DNA from: PRDV01 sp963710865 | GTDB lineage: Bacteria > Babelota > Babeliae > Babelales > Babelaceae | NCBI GenBank assembly: GCA_963710865.1 | Contig: CAVQBR010000002.1 | Location: 1,488,001-1,552,000, forward strand | Length of the DNA: 64,000 nt | Reading direction: 5' to 3' | Shown here: positions 8,086 to 16,955 of the stretch, piece after piece | Numbering within the stretch: position 1 is the first letter of the stretch | Layout of the letters: every line of letters begins with the position of its first letter | The notes under the pieces: generated by a model | Database searches by the model: none | Told to the model about the DNA's origin: nothing | What the model saw: the letters and a program-made list of their open reading frames with translations, nothing else | Position numbers and translations under genes: made by a program

Positions 8086-10665
8086 CTTAAAATATGAAAT
8101 CCGGTCAGTAAAAAAGTACCAAATCTTTTTGACCGGAGTTTCCTCCACTACGTCTAATTGCAGCACTATATCCCTGTATTCTTGGTTTGTGGGCCAGCGG
8201 TGTACAAGCTCTCTTGCATAATCCAAGGGTGTTCGTCCGCTTTGATCTACCTTAGTTTTATCTGCCCCAGCCGCTAAAAGCACCTTAACTAGACGAGCAT
8301 TTCCTTGCTTGGCTGCCAAATGCAAGGGGGGCCTTCCTTTGCCATCAGGTGTATCCTTATCTGCCCCTTCTGACATAAGTTTTTCAACCATAGAGAGCTG
8401 TTCCCATCGTGCTGCCAGATGCAAGGGTGTATTTCCCTCGAAATCAACTGCATCGAGTCGCGCGCCTGCTGAGATAAGTACTTCGGCGGTCGCAAGAAAT
8501 CTGCTGCTCACTTCATATTCAGCCGGTTTATGAAAATTAAGTCTTCTGGGAGCCCCAACACTAGAAGGTGCATAAATTGGTGCATAATATGCTGCATAAT
8601 GCAAAGCTGTTCTTCCTAAGGCATCTCTTTTTTCTAAAAGCTTCTTAACTGCTTCACGATTATCATGGTTCCTTGCTCTATAGGCGTCGATAAGCATCTT
8701 AGTCATGTTGGCCTGTCCGCGCTGGGCTACATAATGCATTGCCGTCCGTCCCTGAATTTCATCCGCTTTCTCTAGATCTACGCTCGCGGCTAAAAGCTTT
8801 TCAACCACAGTCAGATGTTCGCGGCTGACAGCGTAATGCAAGGCTGTTCTTCCTTGAGTATCTATGCTTGTGACAGGATCTATGCCTTCTTCTGTGAAGA
8901 GCTCAATGCCATCAACAGCGTTGCAGCCATATTCAAAAAAAGGGCACCTCGAGGTCGAGTCTTTAGTAAGGCGCGATTCGCAAGAAAGGCAGTGTTCCGG
9001 CGAGTCTTGTGCGGTCACAACAGATCGCTCTGCTTCCACTGTTAAGGCCTCCTCAAATCTGCGCCGATAAAAGAGCTCTTCCTGTATTGCTTGTTCCTGT
9101 GGGCCTCTTTCTGCTAAAAGCACCGTAACAATAGCAGTATGTCCCCTGTTTCTGGCATAATCCAAAGGTGTCTTTCCGCTCAGATCAGCTCTATAGCCTG
9201 CTCCAGCAGCTAGAAGTGCCTCAACTATACCGAGGTGTCCCTTCTCTGCTGCCAAGTGCAAGGCTGTCTTCCCCTCGTCATCAGACGTGTTTAGATGTGC
9301 GCCCGATGATATAAGCATTGCAGCTAGAGCAAGATGCCCGCGTCTAGCAGCACAATGCAATGCTGTCTGACCTAAAACATTCTTAGCGTCTATCTGAGCA
9401 CCTGCTGCTAAAAGCTTCTCGACTGCATCACGATTATCATGTGCCGTCGCTACATACAGGGGTCTCGCCCCTAATTTGCCAGGCTTATCTACATAATAGG
9501 CGCTTGCTCTTGAAAGCTCCTCAATGACATCACCATGTCCAAATAGGGCTGCAAAATAGAGAGGTGTTCTCCCAAGGCAATCAAGTCTATTTACGTCTGC
9601 ATGTGCAGCTATAAGCAGTTTGACCGTAGTAATTCGTCCCTGTTTGGCCGCGTAATGCAATGCTGTCTGTTTACAAATGTCATCCACTTGTTCTACATCT
9701 GCACCTGCTGCTAAAAGCATTTCAGCCACGCTCGAATGCCTACGAGCAGCTGCATAATGCAAGGCGGTTCTTCCTTCAAAATCAGGTGTATTTAGATCTG
9801 CGCCTTCTTTTATGTATTGCTCAACTTTATCGACAGCACCGCAGAAGGCCGCGTGATGCAAGGCCGTATGTCCATTAATTTTGGCTCCGATGCCATAGTT
9901 GCGTGAAATCAAAGGCTTGCAATGCCAAGGCTTCAGGACTAGCGGCTCAATAAATCCGCCTCGAGCTGCCGAAAGCTTCTCAGCCACAGCGGTATAATTA
10001 TTTTTGGTTGCCCAATCGAGGGCTGTATCTCCATTTTTATCTGTTCTATCTTTGTCTGCACCGGCGTCTAATAGAGCTTCAACAACGGGAAGATGACCCC
10101 TGCGAGCTGCGCTGATCAAGGGTGTTTCGCCCTGCAGGGTGGCATAATCAAGAGAGACGTTTGCTGCTATGAGCATTTGAACTACCTCAAGATGTCCTCG
10201 AGTGGCTGCATAATACAGGGGAGTTCTGCCCTGAGAATCACTTATATTACGGTGTGCGCCACGTGCTATGAGCATTTGAACGGTTGCTGCCTGCCCCGCT
10301 CTTGCTGCATAATGCAATGCTGCCTTTTCGGCTTGGTTAAGTGCATCCACATGTACGCCAGCTGCTAAAAGCTGCATAGCGTAATCGTTCAATCCTGCCT
10401 TAGCTGCATAGTGCAAACAGGTGATGTCCTTATCCTCCAATTGAGAGTGGGGTAAGTTTGCTAGATCGTGCAAACGTGTGCGGCCGTTATCCTGAGATTG
10501 AAGGTGAAGCAAAGCCTGAGAACAATATGAATATTGGCCTCCCCACAAATTACTACAGGTTTGATTAGCCTCTACGAGCGGGAAAACTTGTTGTATTTGT
10601 AGTCCTTCGACCACAGAATAACTGAGGAGCTGCAGTGCTGAAACGAGTAGTAATGTTTTGTTCAT
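8062..10665 (-). CDS. Secreted ankyrin-repeat protein, C-terminus altered by a frameshift
   Basis: 867 residues from the ATG at 10663-10665, which has GGAGA 6-7 nt upstream and opens a clear signal peptide (MNKTLLLVSALQLLSYSVVEG). A longer frame with 20 more residues lacks a ribosome site. About 20 ANK repeats fill two blocks, separated by a non-ANK stretch near residues 535-590 rich in Cys and Glu. The last codons (KLKSLSTR) are probably not original. One base added in the TTTTAAG run near 8086-8090 would continue the protein as KAQITIDKVEYTVNDALEAR and on to a TGA at 7961-7963. Likely an exported protein-binding effector. Its signal peptide closely resembles that of the neighbouring 553-residue ANK protein, so the two are paralogues. 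Confidence 0.85.
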   Translation of the reverse strand: MNKTLLLVSALQLLSYSVVEGLQIQQVFPLVEANQTCSNLWGGQYSYCSQALLHLQSQDNGRTRLHDLANLPHSQLEDKDITCLHYAAKAGLNDYAMQLLAAGVHVDALNQAEKAALHYAARAGQAATVQMLIARGAHRNISDSQGRTPLYYAATRGHLEVVQMLIAANVSLDYATLQGETPLISAARRGHLPVVEALLDAGADKDRTDKNGDTALDWATKNNYTAVAEKLSAARGGFIEPLVLKPWHCKPLISRNYGIGAKINGHTALHHAAFCGAVDKVEQYIKEGADLNTPDFEGRTALHYAAARRHSSVAEMLLAAGADVEQVDDICKQTALHYAAKQGRITTVKLLIAAHADVNRLDCLGRTPLYFAALFGHGDVIEELSRASAYYVDKPGKLGARPLYVATAHDNRDAVEKLLAAGAQIDAKNVLGQTALHCAARRGHLALAAMLISSGAHLNTSDDEGKTALHLAAEKGHLGIVEALLAAGAGYRADLSGKTPLDYARNRGHTAIVTVLLAERGPQEQAIQEELFYRRRFEEALTVEAERSVVTAQDSPEHCLSCESRLTKDSTSRCPFFEYGCNAVDGIELFTEEGIDPVTSIDTQGRTALHYAVSREHLTVVEKLLAASVDLEKADEIQGRTAMHYVAQRGQANMTKMLIDAYRARNHDNREAVKKLLEKRDALGRTALHYAAYYAPIYAPSSVGAPRRLNFHKPAEYEVSSRFLATAEVLISAGARLDAVDFEGNTPLHLAARWEQLSMVEKLMSEGADKDTPDGKGRPPLHLAAKQGNARLVKVLLAAGADKTKVDQSGRTPLDYARELVHRWPTNQEYRDIVLQLDVVEETPVKKIWYFFTDRISYFKLKSLSTR

Positions 10666-10788
10666 GTGATTCTCCAATAAGCGCGGAAATTTTGTGAAGG
10701 CTTTGTATTGGTAAGAGTATGACACATATGAAATTTATTATAAAGCAATTGTTTTTCTAGCTGTGGTTATACGTGCTAAATAGTTCTC

Positions 10789-11518
10789 TTAGGATAAGGG
10801 TGTGGTGATTTTTTCCAAACACCGTAGCGATGCGAGAGTGGTTTGAAGTCTCATTTTGATGGACGCTCGCGAGTTGTTTTCAGGCAATATTTTTTGAGCT
10901 TGGAAAGCTGCACCCTGAACCATCGCTGAGGCATGCGGCCAGTCCTTCAACTCACTGACCCGATTATCATAATAGTGACTGTGCACCTGCTGCTGAAAGC
11001 ACCTCGGCTACCTCATGCTTTTCACCGCCATTGCAATGGTGTCACTCCATAAAGATGAACAGCATTTAGTGCAGCGTCAGCGTTTATAAGCCGCCTAACT
11101 ATTGCTGGAGGAGTATTGTATTCGCATGCAATATGCAAGGATGTCATTCCATCACGGTCTGCTATATGTATATTTGCTGCTGCTGCCACTAGTAACTCAA
11201 CTACAGCAAGATTTTTTCGCATAACGGCGCACATTAGAGGAGTATAACCATCTTTATGATCAGCTTTATCTACACGAGCGCCTGCTGCTAGAGGCGCCCG
11301 AATAACATCAATTTTTCCGCTTCTATTCGCGGCGCAATGCAAGGCGATTCTCGCTTTTTTGCCTTCTGTTAAGTCCGCAGTAATGCTCGATTCTATATGT
11401 GCTAGAATTACATCAACATGCCCCTTTTTAGCGGCCTCGTGAAAATCTTCTTTTTGCATTCCGTTAACAGATGAACAACCCATAAGCGACAGTACTGAAA
11501 ATAGTACTTTTTGCTCAT
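10789..11518 (-). pseudogene. Secreted ankyrin-repeat gene with at least three frameshifts
   Basis: The true start appears to be the ATG at 11516-11518, with AAGGA 7 nt upstream, encoding MSK. The A5 run at 11508-11512 must gain one A to reach the signal peptide in the next frame (KKVLFSVLSLMGCSSVNGMQ). About five ANK repeats follow to residue LQWR at 11022. A second frame then gives NGGEKHEVAEVLSAAGA, typical ANK sequence. A third gives a tail beginning SHYYDNRVSELKDW and ending at 10789. With all three restored it would be a secreted ANK protein of about 240 residues like its left-hand neighbours. Placing the start at 11518 also removes an apparent overlap with the porin gene, which ends at 11572. 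Confidence 0.75.
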
Positions 11519-11571
11519 TGTGAATCCTTTTGTGAATTTTTATCTTTCTTGAAACGTAGGTGGGGACACCA

Positions 11572-12822
11572 TTAAAAAAAGTATAAGACTTCGAACAATA
11601 ATCGTACATTTCCTACCGGTCTTGCATCCTGAGGCACTGCATACCGATCAAGTGTACCGTATGAGGCTCGCGTATATTCAAGTTCGAGCCCTACATGTAT
11701 CGGTTCTTTGATATATCTGAACCTTGGTGCAACTCGAAACACAGTTGCTATTAAAGGGTTAAACGAAAAGACGATAGGTTGATCAGTAGCAGGATCTCTA
11801 AACAGTTTATCAAATGAGCCAAGATTTTTCATTCCTCCGATAAACAGGCCGATGCTCTTTGTTTCTTTGTTCCACCAATAGGCTGTATCTATCCAGCCAT
11901 TAATAGTCTGTGTATTACTATAGGTTTGAAAACATGTTTTTGGATCTTGAGTTTTAACCGCAAATCCACTGAGCATAAATTGGTCAGATCCATTTTGAGA
12001 AAAGCACACCTTTGCTCGAAACTGAAAACGTTTTGCATTGTAGGCGCCAAAGACTTCTGCAATGACACTATCTATGTAGGCATTTGTTTTGAGACAGCAT
12101 GCTGTAGCAAGGCGAGGGGTAAGTCGAAGAAAATCGATAGAAAAGCCTATAAGGCTCTCTTTCGTAGGAAAAAATTTAATGAGAGCATTAATATTGGGAA
12201 CGACCGAATTGCGAATATACTTTGATGAAAACCCAAACGGACCATCGCTATTAAAGTCTCTCTGCGATGCTACGGTTAAATTACACTCAAGGGATTTGTT
12301 GAAATAGGTCATACGAAGTTGTGGTTCTCGTGCCTGTGGCTCCATTGGTGCTCCATTTGAGAAGCCGATAGTATCGGGAAAACAGTCGAGCAGAAATAAT
12401 GGATGCCACCATTGACCAAGAAGGATTCTGAATGAGGGTGATGCCAATTGAATAAAGGCATATCGTAGTCGGTAATCATCAATCCAGAGATCACTCAGGC
12501 CAAGGAAATCCCCTTCAATAACCGCTTTTACCTCTGTATCAGGGGTACACCAGGGATGACTCATTTCAAGGCCGAGTCTTGTATAACACGGGGTAAGATT
12601 CCAAATGCCATGGGCATTGATATCTTGGCAGAAGCGATCATACAAAATTGGCTGAGGCCAGACAACAACAAAATCGTCTCGGAATCCGTAGACTTGGCGT
12701 GTGTCGTAATGAAGATCGGTTGCCACGAAGCCATAGGGCTTAAATGTAAACTTTCCTACAGTAGGAATCGTAGCTTCATCTGCCTGCAACAAACTGAAAA
12801 ACATAAACAGCAGATGGAACAT
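11572..12822 (-). CDS. Outer-membrane porin-like beta-barrel protein
   Basis: 416 residues with a short signal peptide (MFHLLFMFFSLLQA-DE), no later membrane helix, alternating hydrophobic/polar strands rich in aromatic residues (FRFQFRAKVCF, HVGLELEYTRASYG), and a terminal Phe (VLYFF) as used by the BAM machinery. These are features of a Gram-negative outer-membrane barrel. The middle contains RILLGQWWHPLFLLDCFPD, seen in porin-like proteins of the DcaP/TrbC type, but I cannot fix the family. It follows the pseudouridine synthase gene by 39 nt on the same strand, so co-transcription is possible. Expected role: passive solute uptake across the outer membrane. Confidence 0.72.
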   Translation of the reverse strand: MFHLLFMFFSLLQADEATIPTVGKFTFKPYGFVATDLHYDTRQVYGFRDDFVVVWPQPILYDRFCQDINAHGIWNLTPCYTRLGLEMSHPWCTPDTEVKAVIEGDFLGLSDLWIDDYRLRYAFIQLASPSFRILLGQWWHPLFLLDCFPDTIGFSNGAPMEPQAREPQLRMTYFNKSLECNLTVASQRDFNSDGPFGFSSKYIRNSVVPNINALIKFFPTKESLIGFSIDFLRLTPRLATACCLKTNAYIDSVIAEVFGAYNAKRFQFRAKVCFSQNGSDQFMLSGFAVKTQDPKTCFQTYSNTQTINGWIDTAYWWNKETKSIGLFIGGMKNLGSFDKLFRDPATDQPIVFSFNPLIATVFRVAPRFRYIKEPIHVGLELEYTRASYGTLDRYAVPQDARPVGNVRLLFEVLYFF

Positions 12823-12861
12823 CGACTCATGCCTTTTTTCTTCAACTTTACCAGGCTTTTG

Positions 12862-13545
12862 TTAAAGAGCAAGCAATTCTTCAGGGGTGAGATAGCGCCA
12901 CATGCCGATTTTGAGATCTCTTTTACTCAGACCAGCATAGGTTATTCTATCTAACTTAATGACTTTGTAGTTGAAATGTTCAAAGAGTCTTCGAACAACC
13001 CGATTTCTGCCGCTATGCAATGACAGAAGTACTTGTGAGCCGGAACGTTTAATCGCATCGACTTTGATAAATCCATCTTCGAGCATGATACCATTTTTAA
13101 GAGCAACAAAGTCTTTTTGGTTGAGTGCCCGATCTAAGGTTATATGATAATCCTTATTCGTTTCATAGCGAGGGTGAGACAATCGTTGTGCAAGTTCGCC
13201 ATCATTGGTTAAGAGTATTAAGCCGGTCGTATTGCGATCGAGTCTGCCTACTGGATAGACGCGTGTCTGTAAGTTACTCGGAAGGAGTTCAAGAACTGTT
13301 TTCCTATCTCGTTCATCGCGAACGGTGCAGATATAATCCTTAGGTTTATTCAGGAGAATATAGAGCTTCTTTTCTTGTTTAATTCGTTTGCCAAGTACAG
13401 TTACGTTAGCATCCTCTGGTAGCTTGTAGCCTGGTTCAGTGATAACAACGTTATTCACCGAAGCATAGCCTAATTTAATAAGCTCAACGACTTTGCGTCG
13501 TGAGGAAACACCAGATTGCGCAAGAAATTTTGAAAGAGAGGTCAT
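12862..13545 (-). CDS. rluB: rRNA pseudouridine synthase, RsuA/RluB/RluF family
   Basis: 227 residues. An N-terminal S4 RNA-binding domain (SKFLAQSGVSSRRKVVELIK, residues 4-60) is followed by the pseudouridine synthase core. The catalytic loop is PVGRLDRNTTGLILLTND, whose Asp after GRL attacks the uridine base, and the later motif LHSGRNRVVRRLFEH is the family's RQ/R-R element. It isomerises a uridine in ribosomal RNA in the cytoplasm. The length and S4 domain fit RluB (23S U2605 site) best, but RsuA or RluF cannot be excluded from sequence alone. The ATG at 13545 is chosen because GGAG lies six bases upstream; a TTG four codons earlier overlaps that ribosome site. Confidence 0.85.
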   Translation of the reverse strand: MTSLSKFLAQSGVSSRRKVVELIKLGYASVNNVVITEPGYKLPEDANVTVLGKRIKQEKKLYILLNKPKDYICTVRDERDRKTVLELLPSNLQTRVYPVGRLDRNTTGLILLTNDGELAQRLSHPRYETNKDYHITLDRALNQKDFVALKNGIMLEDGFIKVDAIKRSGSQVLLSLHSGRNRVVRRLFEHFNYKVIKLDRITYAGLSKRDLKIGMWRYLTPEELLAL

Positions 13546-13734
13546 AGAAAACTCCAAGGTTATATACTTATATAGTATAGCCTTTTGTTGCTTCTCTGTC
13601 GAGCAGTCTTCCAGGCGGATTTATTGCTGAGTGTAAGCAGACGCTCGTGTGTGTCGAACTCGTTTGTACACACTCATGGCGTATGCCGCAGCCAATTATA
13701 ATATAAGCTAGACTCAGAGTGATTTGAGCTTTCC

Positions 13735-13899
13735 TAGCACTGTCTTGCCACCGTTCTTGGCCTTTCCAACCTTGCTAACATCGCTTTTGAGAATGCTGGC
13801 TTTGGGGTTGTTGTTGATAAGAGTTGTCGTACCGATATTCTTTCGAATGCGATCTTCGATAACGCACAAGATGGTATAGAATTAGTAACCAAAAACTAA
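13735..13899 (+). pseudogene. Duplicated 3' scrap of the beta-helix protein gene
   Basis: These ~165 nt closely match the last ~165 nt of the 661-residue beta-helix gene (about 18775-18941), including the stop codon. The copy has several substitutions and a net 4-nt length difference, and lacks everything upstream. It leads directly into a 124-residue gene that is also a copy of the one after the full-length gene. It is therefore a leftover of a segmental duplication, not a functional gene. Between 13546 and 13735 I see nothing else. Confidence 0.85.
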
Positions 13900-13909
13900 A
13901 AGGAACATG

Positions 13910-14281
13910 ATGAAAGTACAAAACATTCTAGCTGCTTGTCTCTTGCTTGTAGGTTCTGCCCTGGGCAGCTTCATTCAAGAACCACCAAAGCTTATGAGCG
14001 CTACTGTTAAAAATCAGAAAACAATTGTGAAAGGGCAGATTGAAAACGCTCAAAAGAATACGGTTCTTATTGTGCAGATTTTTAATAATGAGCAAAATAG
14101 GTATCCAATTACTGAGGGGGCATACCTCTTAGGTCAGCTTACGGTTAAAGCCGATAGCAAAGGAAATGCTTCCGTAGGTGCTAGATTCCCTTGTACTGCT
14201 GTGGGCTCATTCGTGAGTGCTACGGCGACAAGCGAAGACCGGGGTACCTCTGAAATGAGTGCTTCGATAGTTGTAAGGTAG
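13910..14281 (+). CDS. Secreted single-domain Ig-like protein (beta-helix C-terminal domain type), copy 1
   Basis: 123 residues with a signal peptide ending GSALGS. The mature part matches the C-terminal domain usually fused to bacterial parallel beta-helix proteins: ATVKNQKTIVKGQIENA, GAYLLGQLTVKADSKGNAS, then FVSATATSEDRGTSE, the typical block ending ATATDxxGNTSEFS. Here it stands alone as a separate secreted protein. The second of two adjacent ATGs is chosen because AAGGA lies five bases before it. It is about 85% identical to the copy at 18952, with an almost unchanged signal peptide. Its role is unknown; an adhesin subunit or cap of the beta-helix protein is inferred. Confidence 0.75.
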   Translation: MKVQNILAACLLLVGSALGSFIQEPPKLMSATVKNQKTIVKGQIENAQKNTVLIVQIFNNEQNRYPITEGAYLLGQLTVKADSKGNASVGARFPCTAVGSFVSATATSEDRGTSEMSASIVVR

Positions 14282-14294
14282 ATAAGCATTCTGG

Positions 14295-14314
14295 TGGGAG
14301 AGAATTCTCTCCCA
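14295..14314 (+). terminator. Palindromic hairpin after Ig-like copy 1
   Basis: Perfect 20-nt palindrome (TGGGAGAGAA and its complement) 13 nt after the stop. There is no strong T-run. A comparable hairpin follows copy 2. Confidence 0.5.
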
Positions 14315-14600
14315 TCCAACTCTTGCCAAGAGCATGAGATCTTAGGGTACTCATGATCTCTGTTGACTGATGAAAAATTAGGCAAAATACAACTCGCCAG
14401 TTCAAACAACTGATCCAAAAAAAATTAGATAGAATCAAGGTTTTTTTGATAGTTGACATCAATTGAGAAATTCGGCTGCAATGGAACTCTGATTTGACTC
14501 TCTAGAAGACCTAAGCACTCAATAAAAAATAGCAGGTAAAAAAGTCCCCTTAGCAGGTGGTATCGTCGCTTATCTTTCAAGAAAGTGTTCTTGATAGTCC

Positions 14601-14628
14601 TTCAGTGGTGCCTCAAACTTAGTATAAT
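14601..14628 (+). promoter_or_regulatory. Promoter for the secreted beta-structure cluster
   Basis: A perfect -10 box TATAAT (14623-14628) lies 16 nt after TTCAGT, giving a 5' leader of about 145 nt before the first gene. The remainder of 14315-14600 shows nothing recognisable. Confidence 0.5.
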
Positions 14629-14738
14629 TTCTTTCTTCGATGCCATGGACCCCAATAGGAGGTGCAACAAAGAATCCTTTCAAAAACTCTTGCTTTCGCT
14701 TTGAAGAAACTTCTACACTCGATGGGAAACAAAAAAAG

Positions 14739-14755
14739 GCACAGCGGAACTGTGC
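14739..14755 (+). promoter_or_regulatory. Leader hairpin just upstream of a ribosome site
   Basis: GCACAG / CTGTGC stem with a 5-nt loop, preceded by seven A and followed within 10 nt by seven T, then AGGAGG. It could act as an attenuator, or A-T pairing could extend the stem. It immediately precedes the 105-residue gene. Confidence 0.4.
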
Positions 14756-14781
14756 TTACAATACTTTTTTTAGGAGGATGT

Positions 14782-15099
14782 ATGAAACATACTTTTTTTA
14801 CCAGTGGCTTGATGCGAAAGAGTTGCTTCTCGCTGATACTTATGGGCTCAGGATTGTCTTACGCGGGGGCCCCAGAGTCACCCATTGTAGAAGCCTCAAA
14901 GAAATTTCTTGAATATGCACGGTTGAGTGCTAATGAAATGATCGCAAAAAGCGATGAAATTTATGATTTCATGAAAGAGGTATATCAAGCATTAGGTAAG
15001 GAAGAATCGCATGTTTCCAGTGCAGAGTATGCTGCTGTTATGAAACATATTGATACCTATAGAAAAGCTGAAAAGCGTGCTATGGCAATCGCACAGTAA
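14782..15099 (+). CDS. Small secreted helical protein of unknown function
   Basis: 105 residues from the ATG at 14782, which has AGGAGG upstream. A longer frame starting 120 nt earlier would run through the leader hairpin and is rejected. The signal peptide (about residues 1-33) ends GLSYAGA. The mature ~72 residues are predicted mostly alpha-helical (KKFLEYARLSANEMIAKS, AAVMKHIDTYRKAEKRA) with no Cys. I do not recognise a family. It is the first gene of a plus-strand run with the beta-propeller-like and beta-helix proteins, with spacings of 34 and 22 nt, and is probably co-transcribed with them. Confidence 0.72.
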   Translation: MKHTFFTSGLMRKSCFSLILMGSGLSYAGAPESPIVEASKKFLEYARLSANEMIAKSDEIYDFMKEVYQALGKEESHVSSAEYAAVMKHIDTYRKAEKRAMAIAQ

Positions 15100-15133
15100 C
15101 ACCTAGACTCAAGCGCTAATAAAGGAGATACTT

Positions 15134-16933
15134 ATGTTCCAAAAGATAATGAAATTGTCCCTCTTGCTCCTCCTCTCGGGTGTAGTATGGGCCTCAGACA
15201 CAACACAAGGTGCTACATACCGTGTAGCAAAAACTACAACTATCAAACTTCCAGCTATCCATAGAGAGGTAAAGGCTGCATTAAAGCAGACCTGTCAGCC
15301 GTGTCCACCACCACCGCCTCTGATTCAACCTAATAGTTCGGTGCCGATTCCTAACCCCAATGCGTTGCCGGGAGCATTCTTCCCCTTGTATCAGCCAAAT
15401 GGGCAGAAGACTGCTAATCTGTTACAAACACCTCCACAAACGTTAGGTCTGGTGTTTGAAGCTGGTTATCAAGGGGTAGATCCATCGTTTCTTGGTACAC
15501 CACCTGATACCTTTGGTGTTATCGGAAAGGAACAATTTGTGGTTGGAGATAATCAAGGAATGGTTAGTTATAACAGGCAGGGCATCCGCGATGGTTTAGT
15601 CGATGCAGAGGGAGCAAGTCTTGTAAACTTAGATGGAGATTTTTCTCTTTTTATTAGTGGATATGATGCGCGCATACGGTATGATAAGTTGGCTGATCGC
15701 TTTATCTATATAGCATCAAACGGTGATATTTTCGCAATAGTAAACGGGTTTACTATTGCAGTCAGTGACAGTGGTGTGTTGAGTGATGAAACCGTCTGGA
15801 CGGTATTCTCATTGTTTGATTCAGATGTAGCCCCAGACAAGAATAATTGTCCGAGTAATCAAGGATATTTTAATGATTACCCCTGTATGGGAATAGATCA
15901 AAATGCTATCTATGTATGTTTTAGCAATTTTTCTATAGACCTCGGTACATGGCTGAGTAATTCTTTGTATGTGATACAAAAAAAATCTTTGTATGAAGGG
16001 ACTGGTCCTGTACTTATTACTGCGTTTCCAGATATTACGCGAGCAGCTGATGGTTCATTCGTGGGTAGTCAAGATGATTATCGTACGAACAGTACGGTAT
16101 TTCCAGTGGATAATTATGATCCAGATCCTGACTACGGGTATGCGCTCTGCACTGATCCGGTCTATTTTGGAAGATTGCAATTGTTTCGCATTTTGGACGC
16201 AGAATGTCCCTCTCTCTCAAAGCCTGTTTCAATTAATGTTATGCAGACCTTTGCAAGTGAAATTGATCTCATTGCAAGGACGCCGTTTCCTCAGAATCTG
16301 TATGGCGACATAGGAACAATCGAAAATATAGATGATCGACTTGCTGATTCAACGATGATGCATAATAAGCAGATTTATTCGTGTCACAGTATCTTGGTTG
16401 ATAATACGGGAGTAAGTAGCCCACAGGGCGATAGAAAAGGTGTCCGTTGGTATCAACTCGATGTGACGGGTGATAGTAAAGGTAAGGGCGCTTGCAAAGA
16501 AAAAGTGACCACTGTTCCAGCGCTTGTCCAAGGAGGAACTCTCTTTGATACGGCTGAGACTAATCCACTGTATTATATTTTCCCAGCAATCATGGCAAAT
16601 CATCAAGGAGATATTTCGATAGCAGGCACCGTTGCAGGAAATAACCAAAATATCGCGGCTTTCTATGTTGGTCGACAAGCAAGTGACCCCTTAGGAACGC
16701 TGAGTATTGGTAATCTACCCCCAAGCACCTATTATACCGGGTCTGGCTATTATACACGAGCGCTTTCTCCCATTTTTGTTCCGGGAGGTGGACAGCGTTG
16801 GGGAGATATGTCGTTTAGCAGCCTCGATCTTGATAATAAAACAATCTGGACAATTCAAGAAGTTGCAGTAAATGGCTCATATCGACGGGTTGTAGCTCGC
16901 TTAGATGCTCCAGCAGAAAACAAACAGAAGTAA
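15134..16933 (+). CDS. Secreted beta-propeller-like surface protein
   Basis: 599 residues, signal peptide MFQKIMKLSLLLLLSGVVWA, ribosome site AAAGGAGATACTT. A Pro-rich linker (CQPCPPPPPLIQPN, about 52-65) precedes a beta-rich body. Two blocks are typical of large secreted proteins with seven-bladed folds: GTPPDTFGVIGKEQFVVGDN near residue 120 (like PDTxGAVGPxHYV), and GQRWGDMSFSSLDLDNKTIW near 555 (like RWGDYSATSVDPxDxxxFW). Disulphides are likely (several Cys pairs). It is co-oriented with the beta-helix gene 22 nt downstream. Probably a secreted or surface adhesin-like protein; no catalytic motif is seen, so an enzyme function is not proposed. Confidence 0.75.
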   Translation: MFQKIMKLSLLLLLSGVVWASDTTQGATYRVAKTTTIKLPAIHREVKAALKQTCQPCPPPPPLIQPNSSVPIPNPNALPGAFFPLYQPNGQKTANLLQTPPQTLGLVFEAGYQGVDPSFLGTPPDTFGVIGKEQFVVGDNQGMVSYNRQGIRDGLVDAEGASLVNLDGDFSLFISGYDARIRYDKLADRFIYIASNGDIFAIVNGFTIAVSDSGVLSDETVWTVFSLFDSDVAPDKNNCPSNQGYFNDYPCMGIDQNAIYVCFSNFSIDLGTWLSNSLYVIQKKSLYEGTGPVLITAFPDITRAADGSFVGSQDDYRTNSTVFPVDNYDPDPDYGYALCTDPVYFGRLQLFRILDAECPSLSKPVSINVMQTFASEIDLIARTPFPQNLYGDIGTIENIDDRLADSTMMHNKQIYSCHSILVDNTGVSSPQGDRKGVRWYQLDVTGDSKGKGACKEKVTTVPALVQGGTLFDTAETNPLYYIFPAIMANHQGDISIAGTVAGNNQNIAAFYVGRQASDPLGTLSIGNLPPSTYYTGSGYYTRALSPIFVPGGGQRWGDMSFSSLDLDNKTIWTIQEVAVNGSYRRVVARLDAPAENKQK

Positions 16934-16955
16934 ACTAACGAAAGGGAAATGAGAA

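Noticed and set aside
8101..8136. CCGGTCA / TGACCGG inverted repeat near the end of the 867-residue ankyrin gene
   Set aside because: It lies inside the coding frame, with A/T runs on both sides of the loop; it could be a chance pairing and has no further support.
14640..14912. Plus-strand frame of 90 codons before the beta-structure cluster
   Set aside because: Overlaps the better-supported 105-residue gene in another frame and runs through the leader hairpin.
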